Source of the DNA: Burkholderiales bacterium
Lineage (GTDB): Bacteria > Pseudomonadota > Gammaproteobacteria > Burkholderiales > SG8-39
Direction: 5' to 3'
Assembly: GCA_027493935.1 (NCBI GenBank)
Contig: JAOSJV010000011.1
Span: 380,811 to 444,810 of the forward strand
Length of the DNA: 64,000 nucleotides
Shown: one piece after another, positions 46,887 through 57,149 of the stretch
Numbering within the stretch: the stretch's first letter is position 1
Layout: each line of letters opens with the position of its first letter
The notes under the pieces: model-generated
Told to the model about the DNA's origin: nothing
Database searches by the model: none
Seen by the model: only the letters and a program-made list of their open reading frames with translations
Made by a program: the position numbers and the translations under genes

Positions 46887-47530
46887 CGGCCGTCCCGGTC
46901 CGTGCCGTCGTCGCCCGCGCCCGCGGCGGCATCCTCGCCCGGAGCCGGCGACGACTCGAACGCCCAGCGGTGCCACGGCGAAGCGAGGGTCCAGTCGCGG
47001 TTGGCGAGTGCGCTCACCTGGAACGGCTTCGGCAGCTGGGTGAGGTCGAGCCGCACCCGCGTTGCAGCGACATGGGTCGTGTCCGGCGCGAGCTGCCCGC
47101 GCTCGATCACGATCCATCCGCGCACGGTGCCCAGCACACGCAGCGCCTCTCCGAGCGCCGGATAGGTCCGGTGCAGGCTGCCTGAGCTCAGTCGATAGGT
47201 GCGCGTGAGCGCGTGGTACGAGAGCCGCAAGGAGCGCGCGGCGGTGGCGACGCGCTCGTCGAGCCAGTACCAGCGCGGCCGCGTGCACTCGAACTCGATC
47301 ACGAAGTAGAGCGCCACCCCCTTGTGCAGCGCGTCTTCGAGCCGCGCGGTCAGGTCGAGATCGAAGTCGGCGTCCAGCGCGTAGCCCTCCTCGATCGGCT
47401 CGAGACGTGCGCCGCGCACCGCGACCTCGTCGGCAAGCGCCGCCGGCGGCAGCGCGAGCGACGACGCGAGCAGCGGCAATGCAGCGACCATTGCGATGGC
47501 CGCCTGGCGGCGTATCGGCGCCCGGAGCAT
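46883..47530 (-). CDS. DUF4390 domain exported protein
   Basis: 215-aa protein with a signal peptide (RRQAAIAMVAALPLLASSLA, cleavage near ALA/DEV). VRGARLEPIEEGYALDADFD and LDLTARLEDALHKGVALYFV start the domain, followed by FECTRPRWYWLDERVATAAR, LSYHALTRTYRLSSGSLHRT and PFQVSALANRDWTLASPWHRW. Such proteins almost always sit between rsmB and ntrY in Betaproteobacteria, and their function is unknown. Its stop overlaps the ntrY start and its ATG is 5 bp from the rsmB stop, so it is translationally coupled on both sides. Confidence 0.93.
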   Translation of the reverse strand: MLRAPIRRQAAIAMVAALPLLASSLALPPAALADEVAVRGARLEPIEEGYALDADFDLDLTARLEDALHKGVALYFVIEFECTRPRWYWLDERVATAARSLRLSYHALTRTYRLSSGSLHRTYPALGEALRVLGTVRGWIVIERGQLAPDTTHVAATRVRLDLTQLPKPFQVSALANRDWTLASPWHRWAFESSPAPGEDAAAGAGDDGTDRDGR

Positions 47531-47535
47531 CGTGA

Positions 47536-48795
47536 TCAGGACGTTTTCTGCAGCAAGGCGTAGTAGAAGCCGTCGTGATCCGCGTCGGGCAGCAGCTGAG
47601 CGCCGTCGAGGGCGGGTGCCGCGAGGCGGGTCGCATCGGCGTGCCGCGCCAGAAACTCGTTCACGACGGCGCCGTTCTCCGTGTCGAACACCGAGCAGGT
47701 TGCGTAGAGCAATTTACCACCCGCCCCGAGGAGCCGCCACAATGCCGCGAGCAGCCTGGTCTGCTGCGTCGCGAACCGGTCGACGTCCGCGGCGCGGCGC
47801 AGCCACTTGACGTCCGGATACCGGCGCACCACGCCGGAAGCGGTGCAGGGCGCATCGAGCAGAATGCGCTGGAACGGTCGTCCGTCCCACCATGCTTCGG
47901 GCGCCAGCGCGTCGCCCGCGAGCACGCGGGCCGCCAGCCCGAGCCGCTCGAGCGCCGCGTGCAGACGCTGCAGACGCGCCTCGTCGACGTCGAGCGCGGT
48001 GAGCTCCACTGGCGCGAGCTCGGCGAGATGCGCCGCCTTGCCGCCGGGCGCGGCACAGGCATCGAGCACCCGCTGGCCCGGCGCGAGGTCGAGGAGCGGC
48101 GCGGCGAGCTGCGCGCCGGCGTCCTGGACCGAGACGAGCCCGGCGTCGAATCCGGGCACCGCCTCGACCGGGCGCGGAGTCGCGAGACGCACCGCGTGGG
48201 GCCCGACCCGCCGCGCCTCGATCCCCTCGGCCGCAAGCCGCGCGAGATACTCCTCGACACGGGCGCGGCGGACGTTCACGCGCAGCGTCATCGGCGGGTG
48301 CGTGTTGCCGGCCGCGAGCAGCCGTTCCCAGGCGTCGGGGTACTGCGTGCGCACCCGATCGATCCACCACTGCGGATGGCGGTAGCGGCCCTCGTCGGTC
48401 GCGGCGGCGCGCGACTCGAGCGCGGCGCGATCGCGCAGGTAGCCGCGCAGCACCGCGTTCACGAGCCCCTTGGCGGAGGCGATGCGCAGCCGCGCGACGG
48501 CGTCGACAGCCTGGCTCACAACGGCGTGCTGCGGTCGCCCGGCGCGCAACGCGCGCAAAGCGGTGACGAGCAACGCGCGCACTTGCGGATCGGACGGCAT
48601 GCGATGCACGAGGCCGGCGACAAGCGCGTCGCCGACGCCGTAGTCGCGCAGCGTTCCGTACACGAGCTCGAGCACCGCGGGCCGCAGCGGCGCCGCCGCC
48701 CGCAGCGCCGCGAGGCTCTGCCCGGCGGCCACCCGGGCGACCAGGCGGCTCGCGTCGGCGAGATCTTCCGCGAGGCTGTAGGAGTGGCGGGGCAC
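47536..48795 (-). CDS. rsmB: 16S rRNA (cytosine(967)-C(5))-methyltransferase RsmB
   Basis: 419-aa enzyme that methylates C967 of 16S rRNA using SAM. An N-terminal NusB-like domain (LVYGTLRDYGVGDALVAG, AVDAVARLRIASAKGLVNAV) is followed by the Rossmann methyltransferase: DACAAPGGKAAHLAEL (SAM site), LLDAPCTASGVVRRYPDVKW with the catalytic PC motif, and LLYATCSVFDTENGAV with the second Cys. The start is taken as GTG 48793-48795. A TATAAT box on the minus strand at 48809-48814 lies only about 14 bp upstream, so either the leader is very short or that box is not used. Confidence 0.96.
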   Translation of the reverse strand: MPRHSYSLAEDLADASRLVARVAAGQSLAALRAAAPLRPAVLELVYGTLRDYGVGDALVAGLVHRMPSDPQVRALLVTALRALRAGRPQHAVVSQAVDAVARLRIASAKGLVNAVLRGYLRDRAALESRAAATDEGRYRHPQWWIDRVRTQYPDAWERLLAAGNTHPPMTLRVNVRRARVEEYLARLAAEGIEARRVGPHAVRLATPRPVEAVPGFDAGLVSVQDAGAQLAAPLLDLAPGQRVLDACAAPGGKAAHLAELAPVELTALDVDEARLQRLHAALERLGLAARVLAGDALAPEAWWDGRPFQRILLDAPCTASGVVRRYPDVKWLRRAADVDRFATQQTRLLAALWRLLGAGGKLLYATCSVFDTENGAVVNEFLARHADATRLAAPALDGAQLLPDADHDGFYYALLQKTS

Positions 48796-48841
48796 GGCGA
48801 GGCGCGCAATTATAGTCGCGCGCCTCGCCGCCAGCGTGCGC

Positions 48842-49678
48842 TCAGGCGAGGGCGCGCAGGCGCGCGACGCGCTCCTCGGTGGCCGGGTGGGTGCTGAAGA
48901 GCCCCTTGAGTCCGCCGCCCGACAACGGATTGACGATCATCATCTGCGCCGTCGCCGGATGGGCTTCGGCCGCTTCGAGCGTGATGCCGCGCGCGTAGTG
49001 GTCGATCTTCACCAGCGCGTCGGCCAGCGCATGCGGGTCGCCCGAGATCTCGGCGCCGCCGCGGTCGGCTCCGAACTCGCGCGTGCGCGAGATCGCGAAC
49101 TGGATCAGCATCGCGGCGATCGGCGCGAACAGCATCACCAGAATCGCAAGCAGCGGATTTCCGCCTTCACGGTTGTTGCCGCCGAAGAACAGACCGAACT
49201 GCGCGAGCGTCGCGATCGCGCCCGCGATGGTCGCCGACAGCGTGGAGATGAGGATGTCGCGATGTTTCACGTGTGCGAGCTCGTGCGCCATCACGCCGCG
49301 CAGCTCGCGCGGGGAGAGCAGCCGCAGGATGCCGGTCGTTGCGGCGACCGCGGCGTTCTGCGGATTGCGGCCGGTGGCGAAGGCGTTGGGCTGCGCCTCG
49401 TCGATGAGATACACCCGCGGCATGGGGAGCCCTGCGCGCCCGGCGAGTTCCCTCACCATGTCATAGAGCTGCGGCGCGGTGGTTTCGTCCACTTCCTGCG
49501 CGCGGTACATCCGCAGCACCATCTTGTCGGAAAACCAGTAGGCGAAGAAATTCATCGCGCCGCCGATTGCGAGCGCGACCACCATGCCCTGCGTGCCGCC
49601 CAAGGCACCGCCCACGGCGCCGAACAGCGCCAGAATCCCGGCCATCAGGATGGTGGTCTTGAGCCAGTTGCCGATCAT
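48842..49678 (-). CDS. htpX: membrane zinc metalloprotease HtpX
   Basis: 278-aa M48 protease that removes misfolded membrane proteins. N-terminal helices ([20 protein letters not shown] and [20 protein letters not shown]), then [20 protein letters not shown], the zinc motif [10 protein letters not shown] (HExxH), two further helices, and the third ligand region [20 protein letters not shown] flexible C-terminal part ends in [15 protein letters not shown]. Intact frame. On the same strand as and upstream of rsmB. Confidence 0.97.
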   Translation of the reverse strand: MIGNWLKTTILMAGILALFGAVGGALGGTQGMVVALAIGGAMNFFAYWFSDKMVLRMYRAQEVDETTAPQLYDMVRELAGRAGLPMPRVYLIDEAQPNAFATGRNPQNAAVAATTGILRLLSPRELRGVMAHELAHVKHRDILISTLSATIAGAIATLAQFGLFFGGNNREGGNPLLAILVMLFAPIAAMLIQFAISRTREFGADRGGAEISGDPHALADALVKIDHYARGITLEAAEAHPATAQMMIVNPLSGGGLKGLFSTHPATEERVARLRALA

Positions 49679-49743
49679 GCTTTGCTCCGTCCAGGAAATC
49701 GCCCGATTGCGACGTCCGTTAGATTGGGATTTCTATCAAGGAT

Positions 49744-50694
49744 TCAAGTCGTTGCGACCTCGAATCGGTCGCCCGCAGCGACCGCGAATCCGCGCCGGAG
49801 TTCCGCCACGGAAAGACGCTTCCCGCCTGCGCGCTGCAGTTCGGCGAGCACCAGCGCACCGTGGCCGCACGCGACCACGAGTCCGTCGTCGCCGACTGCG
49901 ACGACGGTGCCCGGCGACACACCCGTGGCGTCGTTCCCCGTGCGCGCCGGCCTGGCGCGCCAGATCTTGAGCTCGGTGCCGCGTAGGCGTGCGATGGCGC
50001 CGGGCACCGGATCGAACGCCCGCACCTGGCGCGCGATCTCGACCGCCGGTCGGCGCCAGTCGATGCGGGTCTCGGCCTTGTCGAGCTTCGCGGCGTAGGT
50101 GGCGCCGGCGGCGCGCTGCGGCTCCGGCTTGGCGGTGCCGGCAGCGAGCAGTTCGAGCGCCTCGACGACCAGGCGCGCGCCGAGGGCAGCGAGCCGATCG
50201 TGCAGCGTGCCAGCGGTGTCGTCTGCACCGATCGGCGTCTCGGCGGCGAGGAGAACGGGGCCGGTGTCCAGTCCCGCGTCCATCTGCAGGATCGAGATGC
50301 CGGTCCGCGCATCGCCGGCGAGGAGGGCGCGCTGGATCGGCGCGGCACCGCGCCAACGCGGCAGCAGCGATGCGTGGATATTGATCGCGCCCAGCCGCGG
50401 GATCTCGAGCACCGCCTGCGGAAGAATCAGGCCGTAGGCAGCCACGACCATCACCTCCGGCGCTACGGCCCGCAGGCGCGCCAGCACGGCGGCGTCTCTG
50501 AGCGTCGCCGGCTGGAACACCGATAGCCCGAGCTCCTGCGCCGCTCGCTTGACGGGACTGACCGTTTGGCTCAAGCCGCGGCCGGCAGGCCGATCAGGCT
50601 GAGTAAGTACTAACATGATATGGTGTCCCGCGGCGCGAACAGCTCGCAGCGCCGTCACCGCAAACTCGGGCGTGCCTGCGAACAGGACGCGCAT
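49744..50694 (-). CDS. fmt: methionyl-tRNA formyltransferase Fmt
   Basis: 316-aa enzyme that formylates initiator Met-tRNA. Motifs: [51 protein letters not shown], then [20 protein letters not shown] with the catalytic Asn-His pair and SLLPRWRG loop, and [17 protein letters not shown] with the catalytic Asp. The C-terminal OB-like domain includes [10 protein letters not shown]. It follows def by 18 bp, forming the common def-fmt operon. Confidence 0.97.
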   Translation of the reverse strand: MRVLFAGTPEFAVTALRAVRAAGHHIMLVLTQPDRPAGRGLSQTVSPVKRAAQELGLSVFQPATLRDAAVLARLRAVAPEVMVVAAYGLILPQAVLEIPRLGAINIHASLLPRWRGAAPIQRALLAGDARTGISILQMDAGLDTGPVLLAAETPIGADDTAGTLHDRLAALGARLVVEALELLAAGTAKPEPQRAAGATYAAKLDKAETRIDWRRPAVEIARQVRAFDPVPGAIARLRGTELKIWRARPARTGNDATGVSPGTVVAVGDDGLVVACGHGALVLAELQRAGGKRLSVAELRRGFAVAAGDRFEVATT

Positions 50695-50712
50695 GGACTG
50701 CGCAGGGGTGCC

Positions 50713-51225
50713 TCAGGCCGCCGCGGCCGCGCGTCGGCTTTGCTTCTGCATCCGGGCGCGGATGCGGGTCTGTTTCAGCCGCGAGAGGTACTCGACGAAG
50801 ACCTTGCCTTCGAGGTGATCGATCTCGTGCTGGATGCACACGGCGAGAAGGCCCTCGGCATCGAGTTCGAACGGCTTACCCTCTGCGCCGAGCGCGCGTA
50901 CTTTGACCTTCGCGGCGCGATCGACCTTTTCATACACTCCAGGCACCGACAGGCAGCCCTCCTCGCACTCCTGGAGGCCTTCGGCCGCGACGATCTCGGG
51001 ATTGATGAGTACGAGCAGCTCGTCGCGCGTCTCCGAGATGTCGATTACGATAACCCGGCGATGGACGTTCACCTGGGTCGCCGCCAGTCCGATTCCAGGC
51101 GCCGCGTACATCGTTTCGGCCATATCCCGGACGAGTTGGCGTACTTCGTCGTCCACCTCCCGGACCGGTGCCGCCAGGGTGTGCAAGCGTTCGTCCGGGT
51201 AGCGAAGGATAGCTAGTGTTGCCAC
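50713..51225 (-). CDS. def: peptide deformylase Def
   Basis: 170-aa metalloenzyme that removes the formyl group from nascent proteins. Motif 1 is [10 protein letters not shown], motif 2 [16 protein letters not shown] with the metal-binding Cys, and motif 3 [14 protein letters not shown] with HExxH. It starts [18 protein letters not shown]. First gene of def-fmt, divergent from the LysM-protein gene across a 117-bp gap. Confidence 0.97.
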   Translation of the reverse strand: MATLAILRYPDERLHTLAAPVREVDDEVRQLVRDMAETMYAAPGIGLAATQVNVHRRVIVIDISETRDELLVLINPEIVAAEGLQECEEGCLSVPGVYEKVDRAAKVKVRALGAEGKPFELDAEGLLAVCIQHEIDHLEGKVFVEYLSRLKQTRIRARMQKQSRRAAAAA

Positions 51226-51268
51226 AAATACTTGCTGCGTGAATTAATTACGTGCAAAATCTCAACGA

Positions 51269-51297
51269 TTCCCTGAGACTGGCGCGGGCCCGATAAT
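51269..51297 (+). promoter_or_regulatory. candidate promoter of the lysM-dprA-smg operon
   Basis: TTCCCT (51269-51274), a 17-bp spacer, then GATAAT (51292-51297), 45 bp before the LysM gene ATG. The -10 matches five of six; the -35 is weak. Confidence 0.4.
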
Positions 51298-51342
51298 GAA
51301 TTCAATGCCTTGCCAACGGGGTTAGATGGGGTCGAGGTGCCT

Positions 51343-52476
51343 ATGTTCAAAAAGTCTAGCATAGCGTTCTTGCTCGCCTTCGCCCTCGCCGTGCCGGTGG
51401 TCGCGCAGCAGCCCGATCCGCGCCGCGACGGGAACGTTGTGCAGATCCGGCCGGATGCGCCCGAGCGCTACACGGTGCGGAAAGGCGATACGCTGTGGGG
51501 GATTTCGTCGCGGTTCTTGAAGGAGCCGTGGCGGTGGCCGGAGATCTGGCGCCTGAACAGCCCCGAGATCCGCAATCCGCACCTCATCTACCCCGGCGAC
51601 GTCATCGTGTTCGATCGCGCCAGCGGGCGGCTGTCGATCGAGCGCGTGCAGCCGCGCGTGCGCGAGGAGCGGCTCGCCGGCGAGGCGATCCCGAGCATCC
51701 CGCCGCGCGTCATCGAGCCTTTCCTCACCCAGCCGCTCGTGATCGAGCGCGACGGGTTGAAGAACGCGCCGGAGATCGTCGCCACCGAGCTCGGCCGCTA
51801 CAACGTGGGCCAGGGCAACCGGATCTACGTCGAAGGCATCGCCGAGAGCGCCGAGCCCGTCTGGTACATGTACCGGCAGGGGCGCCCAATCATCGATCCC
51901 GAAACGCGGCGAACACTCGGCTTCGAGGCGATCAATCTCGGCACCGCGCGCGTTGCCAAGCGCGGGCACCCGAGCACGCTCGAGATCCTCAAGTCGACGC
52001 GCGAGGTGAGCCAGGGCGACCGGCTGGTCGCGGTGGGGCCCGCCCGCGTCTACAATTACGTTCCGCGCAAGCCGAATGCGAGCATCGACGCCCGCGTGGT
52101 GATGATCTCCGACGGCGAGACCGACACGCGCGCCGACATCTACGGCGACCAGCAATCGTCGCTGCTCGAGGACGACCGGAGCGTGGGCAGCTTCCGCCGC
52201 GAGGCCGGGCCGCTGCAGGTCGTCGTGCTGAACAAGGGCGCCAAGGACGGCCTCGAGCTCGGCCACGTGCTCGCGCTCTACCGCAGCTTCGTGGTGCGCA
52301 ACGATCGCAGCGTCGGGTCGTTCTACATGGGTGAGCCGCGCAAGCCCGACGTGACGCTGCCTGAGCAGCGCTACGGGCTCGTGTTCGTTTTCCGCACCTT
52401 CGAGAACGTCTCGTTCGCGCTCGTAGTGCAGGCCTCGGAGCCGGTCACGCCGCGCGACGTCGCGCGCACGCCCTGA
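51343..52476 (+). CDS. LysM domain exported protein
   Basis: 377-aa secreted protein. Signal peptide FKKSSIAFLLAFALAVPVVA, then one LysM peptidoglycan-binding domain (YTVRKGDTLWGISSRFLKEP, RWPEIWRLNSPEIRNPHLIY, PGDVIVF), then a long conserved region ending with VFVFRTFENVSFALVVQASE. The ATG at 51343 is preceded by GAGGTG. This protein regularly precedes dprA and faces def-fmt in Betaproteobacteria and some gammaproteobacteria. A cell-wall role is inferred only from LysM. Confidence 0.92.
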   Translation: MFKKSSIAFLLAFALAVPVVAQQPDPRRDGNVVQIRPDAPERYTVRKGDTLWGISSRFLKEPWRWPEIWRLNSPEIRNPHLIYPGDVIVFDRASGRLSIERVQPRVREERLAGEAIPSIPPRVIEPFLTQPLVIERDGLKNAPEIVATELGRYNVGQGNRIYVEGIAESAEPVWYMYRQGRPIIDPETRRTLGFEAINLGTARVAKRGHPSTLEILKSTREVSQGDRLVAVGPARVYNYVPRKPNASIDARVVMISDGETDTRADIYGDQQSSLLEDDRSVGSFRREAGPLQVVVLNKGAKDGLELGHVLALYRSFVVRNDRSVGSFYMGEPRKPDVTLPEQRYGLVFVFRTFENVSFALVVQASEPVTPRDVARTP

Positions 52477-52499
52477 GCGATCGGCGCGCGCGGGCGGCG

Positions 52500-53568
52500 A
52501 TGGCGCCCGATGCCGGGCTGGCCGCCTGGGTCCGCCTGAGCCTCGTCCCCGGCCTCGGCGGTGGAGCGCTGCGCCGCCTGCTCGCCGAGTTCGGCCTGCC
52601 CGAGCGAGTCCTCGCCGCCGGACGCGCGGCGCTCAGCCGCAGCGTCGGCGATGCGCTCGCGGTGCGGATTCTCGCCGACGCCGAGGCGTCGATGGCGGAG
52701 CGCGCGCTGGCGTGGGCTGCCGGCCCAGGCAACGCGATCGTCACGCTCGCCGATGCGGCATATCCGGCTCAGCTCCTCGAGATTCCCGATCCCCCTGCCC
52801 TGCTCTACGTGCGCGGCGACGTCCGAGTGCTCGGGCGGCACTGCCTCGCCATCGTCGGCAGCCGCAACGCCACGGCGCAAGGTATCGCCAACGCGGAGGG
52901 CTTTGCGCGCAGCTTCAGTGCCGCCGGGGTGACGATCGTGAGCGGCCTCGCGCTCGGCATCGACGCCGCCGCGCATCGCGGCGGACTCGCGGGCACGGGC
53001 TCGACGATCGCCGTGCTCGGCACCGGAATAGATCTGATCTACCCAAGGCGCAATGCCGAGCTCGGCGCACAGATCGCCGCACGCGGCGCGCTGGTGTCCG
53101 AGTTTCCGCTCGGCACGCCGCCAGCCAGGCACAATTTTCCGCTGCGCAATCGCATCATCAGCGGCCTCGCGCGCGGCGTGCTCGTCGTCGAGGCAGCGAT
53201 GCAGAGCGGATCGCTGATCACCGCGCGCGCGGCGGCCGAGCAGGGCCGCGACGTTTTCGCCGTCCCCGGCTCGATCCATTCCCCCGTTGTCCAGGGGTTG
53301 TCATGCGCTGATCAAGGAGGGCGCGAAGCTCGTCGAGACCGCGCAGGACGTGCTCGGCGAGCTGCAGGCGGCCACGCCGACGCCATCGCCCACGCCCGTG
53401 ACCGATGACGCACTGCTCGAACACATGGGCTACGACCCGTGCAATGTTGACATCCTGTGCGAGCGCAGCGGCTTGACTGCCGACAAGGTATCAGCGATCC
53501 TGTTGCAGCTGGAGCTCGCCGGTCGGGTCACGGGCCTGCCCGGCGGGAGGTTCCAGCGCGTGTCCTGA
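52500..53568 (+). CDS. dprA: DNA processing protein DprA (one-base frameshift)
   Basis: Loads RecA onto incoming single-stranded DNA in transformation; 355 aa when repaired. LLYVRGDVRVLGRHCLAIVG opens the Rossmann core; SRNATAQG, VSGLALGIDAAAHRGGL, IAVLGTGIDLIYPRRN, SEFPLGTPPARHNFPLRNRI, and GVLVVEAAMQSGSLITARAA are family hallmarks. At the CCCCC run 53282-53286 one base is extra; without it the line reads SIHSPLSRGCHALIKEGAKLVE, the canonical end of the core, followed by the C-terminal winged helix (DILCERSGLTADKVSAILLQ). Probably a sequencing error. Confidence 0.93.
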
Positions 53569-53585
53569 AGGAGCCACGCCACGCG

Positions 53586-54044
53586 ATGTTCGAGGTCCTC
53601 GTCTACCTGTTCGAGAACTATTACCAGTCGGAGCGCTACCCCGACCACGACACCCTGGCCCGCAAGCTGACCGCGGCGGGTTTCGAGAACGAGGACATCA
53701 CCGAAGCGCTCGACTGGCTGACCGGGCTGGTGCGGCCGACCGAAGTCACGCGGGCCGAGGAACTCGACACGCACGGGTCCTTCCGTGCGTACACGTCCGC
53801 CGAGCTCGCCAAGCTCTCACCGGAGAGCCGCGGCTTCCTGATCTTCCTGGAGAGCGCCGGCGTGTTGTCGGCCGGTCTGCGCGAGGTCATCCTCGATCGC
53901 GCGATGGCCGTCGAGGACGACGTGGTCGAGCTCGAAAAGCTCAAGGTCGTCGTCCTGATCGTGCTGTGGACCTGCCGCGGCGACGTCGACACGCTGATGC
54001 TCGAAGAGCTGCTTCCGGGCGGCGAGCCCCAACACATCCACTGA
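53586..54044 (+). CDS. smg: Smg family protein (DUF494)
   Basis: 152-aa cytoplasmic protein. FEVLVYLFENYYQSERYPDH, LARKLTAAGFENEDITEALD, FRAYTSAELAKLSPESRGFL and LEKLKVVVLIVLWTCRGD are typical of Smg. It is found after dprA in many beta- and gammaproteobacteria; its function is not established. Intact frame, 17 bp after dprA. Confidence 0.95.
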   Translation: MFEVLVYLFENYYQSERYPDHDTLARKLTAAGFENEDITEALDWLTGLVRPTEVTRAEELDTHGSFRAYTSAELAKLSPESRGFLIFLESAGVLSAGLREVILDRAMAVEDDVVELEKLKVVVLIVLWTCRGDVDTLMLEELLPGGEPQHIH

Positions 54045-54401
54045 CGCAGCCTGCCGAGCGCGGCCACCGGGCCGGGGAAGGCGTTCGCCTTGCCTCGGCT
54101 GCCGCGACTCCTTATCATTGCCGCCTTTCGCGCCCGGGCCCGAACGGGTGCCCGCCGCCGGAACCGGCGCCGCATTCTCGAGCGTCCGAACCCCGCCGTG
54201 CCCGCCGGATGCAGGACGGCGGAGCCATCGCGTCCATCGACCTGCCAACGGCAAAGTAAATAGATGCAGTCGCAAGCACGCGCAGAACGCAGCGGTCAGG
54301 CACGCGCCGCGGCGCGTCCGCGCACCGGTGCGGCGCACCGCACTGCGGACACCGCCGCGCGTCGCCGCGCCGATGCGCTCGAGCGGGGCGTCCTGATAGC
54401 C
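54045..54401 (+). other. intergenic region before topB
   Basis: No conserved gene is seen. A candidate promoter, TTGCCT (54090-54095), 17 bp, TATCAT (54113-54118), lies near its left end. An open frame starting at ATG 54264 joins topB, but the 46 extra residues are Arg/Ala-rich with no family counterpart. Confidence 0.45.
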
Positions 54402-57129
54402 ATGGACAAGAAACTCATCATCGCGGAGAAGCCCTCGGTCGCGAACGACATCGCGCGCGCGCTCGGCGGCTTCACGCGCCACGGCGACTACTTCGAGAGC
54501 GCGAAGTGGGTGCTCTCGTCGGCGATCGGTCACCTCGTCGAGATCGCCGCGCCCGAGAAGTACGAGGTGAAGCGCGGCAAGTGGTCCCTCGCGAACCTGC
54601 CGGTGATCCCGCCGCACTTCGAGCTGCGCCCGATCGAGCGCACCGAAGACCGGCTCAAGCTCCTCACCCGCCTGATCAAGCGCAAAGACGTCGTGAGCCT
54701 GGTGAACGCCTGTGATGCGGGGCGCGAGGGCGAGCTCATCTTCCGCTATATCGTCGAGCACGCGGGCATGAAAAAGCCGATCGAGCGGCTCTGGCTGCAG
54801 TCGATGACGCCAAACGCGATCCGCGAGGGTTTCGAGATCCTGCGCCCGGACACGGCGATGCGCCCGCTCGCTGATGCCGCCAAGAGCCGTTCCGAATCCG
54901 ACTGGCTGATTGGCATCAACGGCACGCGGGCGATGACCGCGTTCAACTCGAAGGACGGGGGCTTTTACAAGACGACCGTCGGTCGCGTGCAGACGCCGAC
55001 GCTGGCGATCCTGGTCGAGCGCGAGCAGCGCATCAAGGACTTCGTCGCGCGCGACTACTGGGAGGTCGAAGGCGCGTTCGCTGGCACGGGCGGCGAGTAC
55101 CGCGGGCGCTGGTTCGACGAGTCGTTCGACCGGACCAGGAAGGCGGACGATCCCGACCTGCGGCCCGAGCGCATCTGGACCGAAGCGCGCGCCAACGCCA
55201 TCCGCGACAAGTGCCTGGGCAAGCCGGGAATCGTCACCGAGGAGTCCAAGCCCACCACCCAGACGCCCCCGTTGCTCTACGACCTCACCAGCCTGCAGCG
55301 CGAGGCGAATTCGCGCTTCGGCTTCTCGGCGAAGATGACGCTCTCGCTCGCCCAGGCGCTCTACGAGCGGCACAAGGTGCTCACCTACCCGCGGACCGAC
55401 TCGCGCGCCCTGCCCGAAGACTACATCCCGACCGTGAAGTCCACGCTCCAGATGCTGGGCGGGGGCACGAAGAAAGACCAGGCCAAGCGCGCCGGCGAGC
55501 CCTTGGACTCGCGGCTCCTGGCAGGCTACGCGCCCTTCGCCGCGCGCGTGCTGCGCGAGGGGTGGGTGCGGCCCAACAAGCGCATCTTCAACAACGAGAA
55601 GGTGTCCGACCACTTCGCGATCATTCCGACGCTGCAGGCGCCGAAGCACCTGACCGAGCCCGAAGCGAAACTCTACGACATGGTCACGAAGCGCTTTCTC
55701 GCGGTGTTCTTCCCGCCGGCGGAGTATCTCGTGACGACGCGCATCACGCGCGTCGCCGACGAGCCGTTCAAGAGCGAAGGCCGCGTGATGGTGAACGCCG
55801 GCTGGCTCGCGGTGTACGGCCGCGAGGCCGAGTCGAGCGACAGCCCGACACTCGCCCCGGTGCCCGACGGCAAGGTGAGCACGGTCGCGATCGACGTGAA
55901 CGCCAACCAGACCAAACCTCCGGCGCGCTACACCGAGGCGACGCTGCTCTCGGCGATGGAAGGCGCGGGCAAGCTCGTCGAGGACGAGGAGCTGCGCGAG
56001 GCGATGCGCGAGAAGGGGCTCGGCACGCCGGCGACGCGCTCGGCGATCATCGAGGGCCTGATCCAGGAAGAGTACGTCGTGCGCGAGGGCCGCGACCTGC
56101 ACCCCACCGCGAAGGCGTTCGATCTCCTGTTCGCGCTGAACAAGTTCGGCATCGAGGAGATCTCCTCGCCCGAGCTGACCGGCGACTGGGAGTTCAAGCT
56201 GAAGCAGATGGAGCAGGGCCGGCTCAAGCGCAAGGCCTTCATGGACCACATCGAGGAGACCACCCGCGATCTGGTCGCACGTATCAAGCGCGCCGGACGG
56301 CTCGACGAGCCGATCTCGACGCTGCAGGCAAAGTGCCCGAAGTGCGGCGCGAAGATCGTCGAGAACTACAAGAAGTTCGCCTGCACCAAGTGCGACTTCG
56401 CGATGTGGAAGGTGATCGCCGGACGTCGCATCGAGGCCGAGGAGGCCGAGGCGCTGATCGCGACGCGCTCGATCGGCCCGCTGCAGGGGGTTCCGCAGCC
56501 GCATGGGCCGCCGGTTCGCGGCAATGCTGAAGCTGAAGGAGGACTTCACCACCGAGCTCGACTTCGGCCAAGGCGGCGACGGCGAGCGCGACGCCGCGCC
56601 GGTCGATTTCTCGGGCAAGCCGCCGCTCGGCAAGTGCCCGAAATGCGGTGCCGCAGTGTACGAGCACGAGCTCGCCTATGTCTGCGAGCGGTCAGTGGGA
56701 CCGGGCCGGACCTGCGATTTCCGCACTGGCAAGATCATCCTGCAGCGGTCGATCGAGGTCGAGCAGGTGAAGAAGCTTCTTGGCACCGGCAAGACCGATC
56801 TGCTGCACCGGTTCATCTCGAAGAAGGGGCGGCCGTTCTCCGCGTTTCTCGCTCGGCAGCCCGACGGCCGGATCGGATTCGAGTTTGCGCCACGCGAACG
56901 CAAAGCCGCGGTCCCGTCGGCCGAGAAAGCCGCCGGGAAGGCGCCGGTGGCCGCAGCCGCCGACACGCCTGACGCCGGCAACACCGCGAGACGCGCGACC
57001 AGGCCCGCGCCGCCGTCGGGGGACAAGGCGCCGCCGGTGCGCAAGGCGGCCTCGACCGGCGCGGTCCGCAAGCGCGCGCGCAAACCCGCCGACAAGCCCG
57101 CCGCGAAGCGCGCGACCACGCGCCGCTGA
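54402..57129 (+). CDS. topB: DNA topoisomerase III (type IA, one-base frameshift)
   Basis: Type IA topoisomerase that relaxes or decatenates DNA through a 5'-phosphotyrosine; about 908 aa when repaired. The Toprim domain starts LIIAEKPSVANDIARALGGF with NACDAGREGELIFRYI. The active-site region is HKVLTYPRTDSRALPEDY with the catalytic Tyr, preceded by FSAKMTLSLAQALYE. AMREKGLGTPATRSAIIEGL follows, then C-terminal zinc-ribbon segments (CPKCGAKIVE, CPKCGAAVYE) and a Lys/Arg/Ala-rich tail. A one-base excess at GGGGG 56486-56490 breaks the frame (LQG to FRSRMGRRFAAML). ATG 54402 fits the family. Confidence 0.93.
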
Positions 57130-57149
57130 CCGCGCGCCGCTCGCCCCAG

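Noticed and set aside
54264-54401. N-terminal extension of topoisomerase III from ATG 54264
   Set aside because: The extra residues are an Arg/Ala-rich GC-driven open frame with no family counterpart; topoisomerase III begins at the Toprim domain (MDKKLIIAEK).
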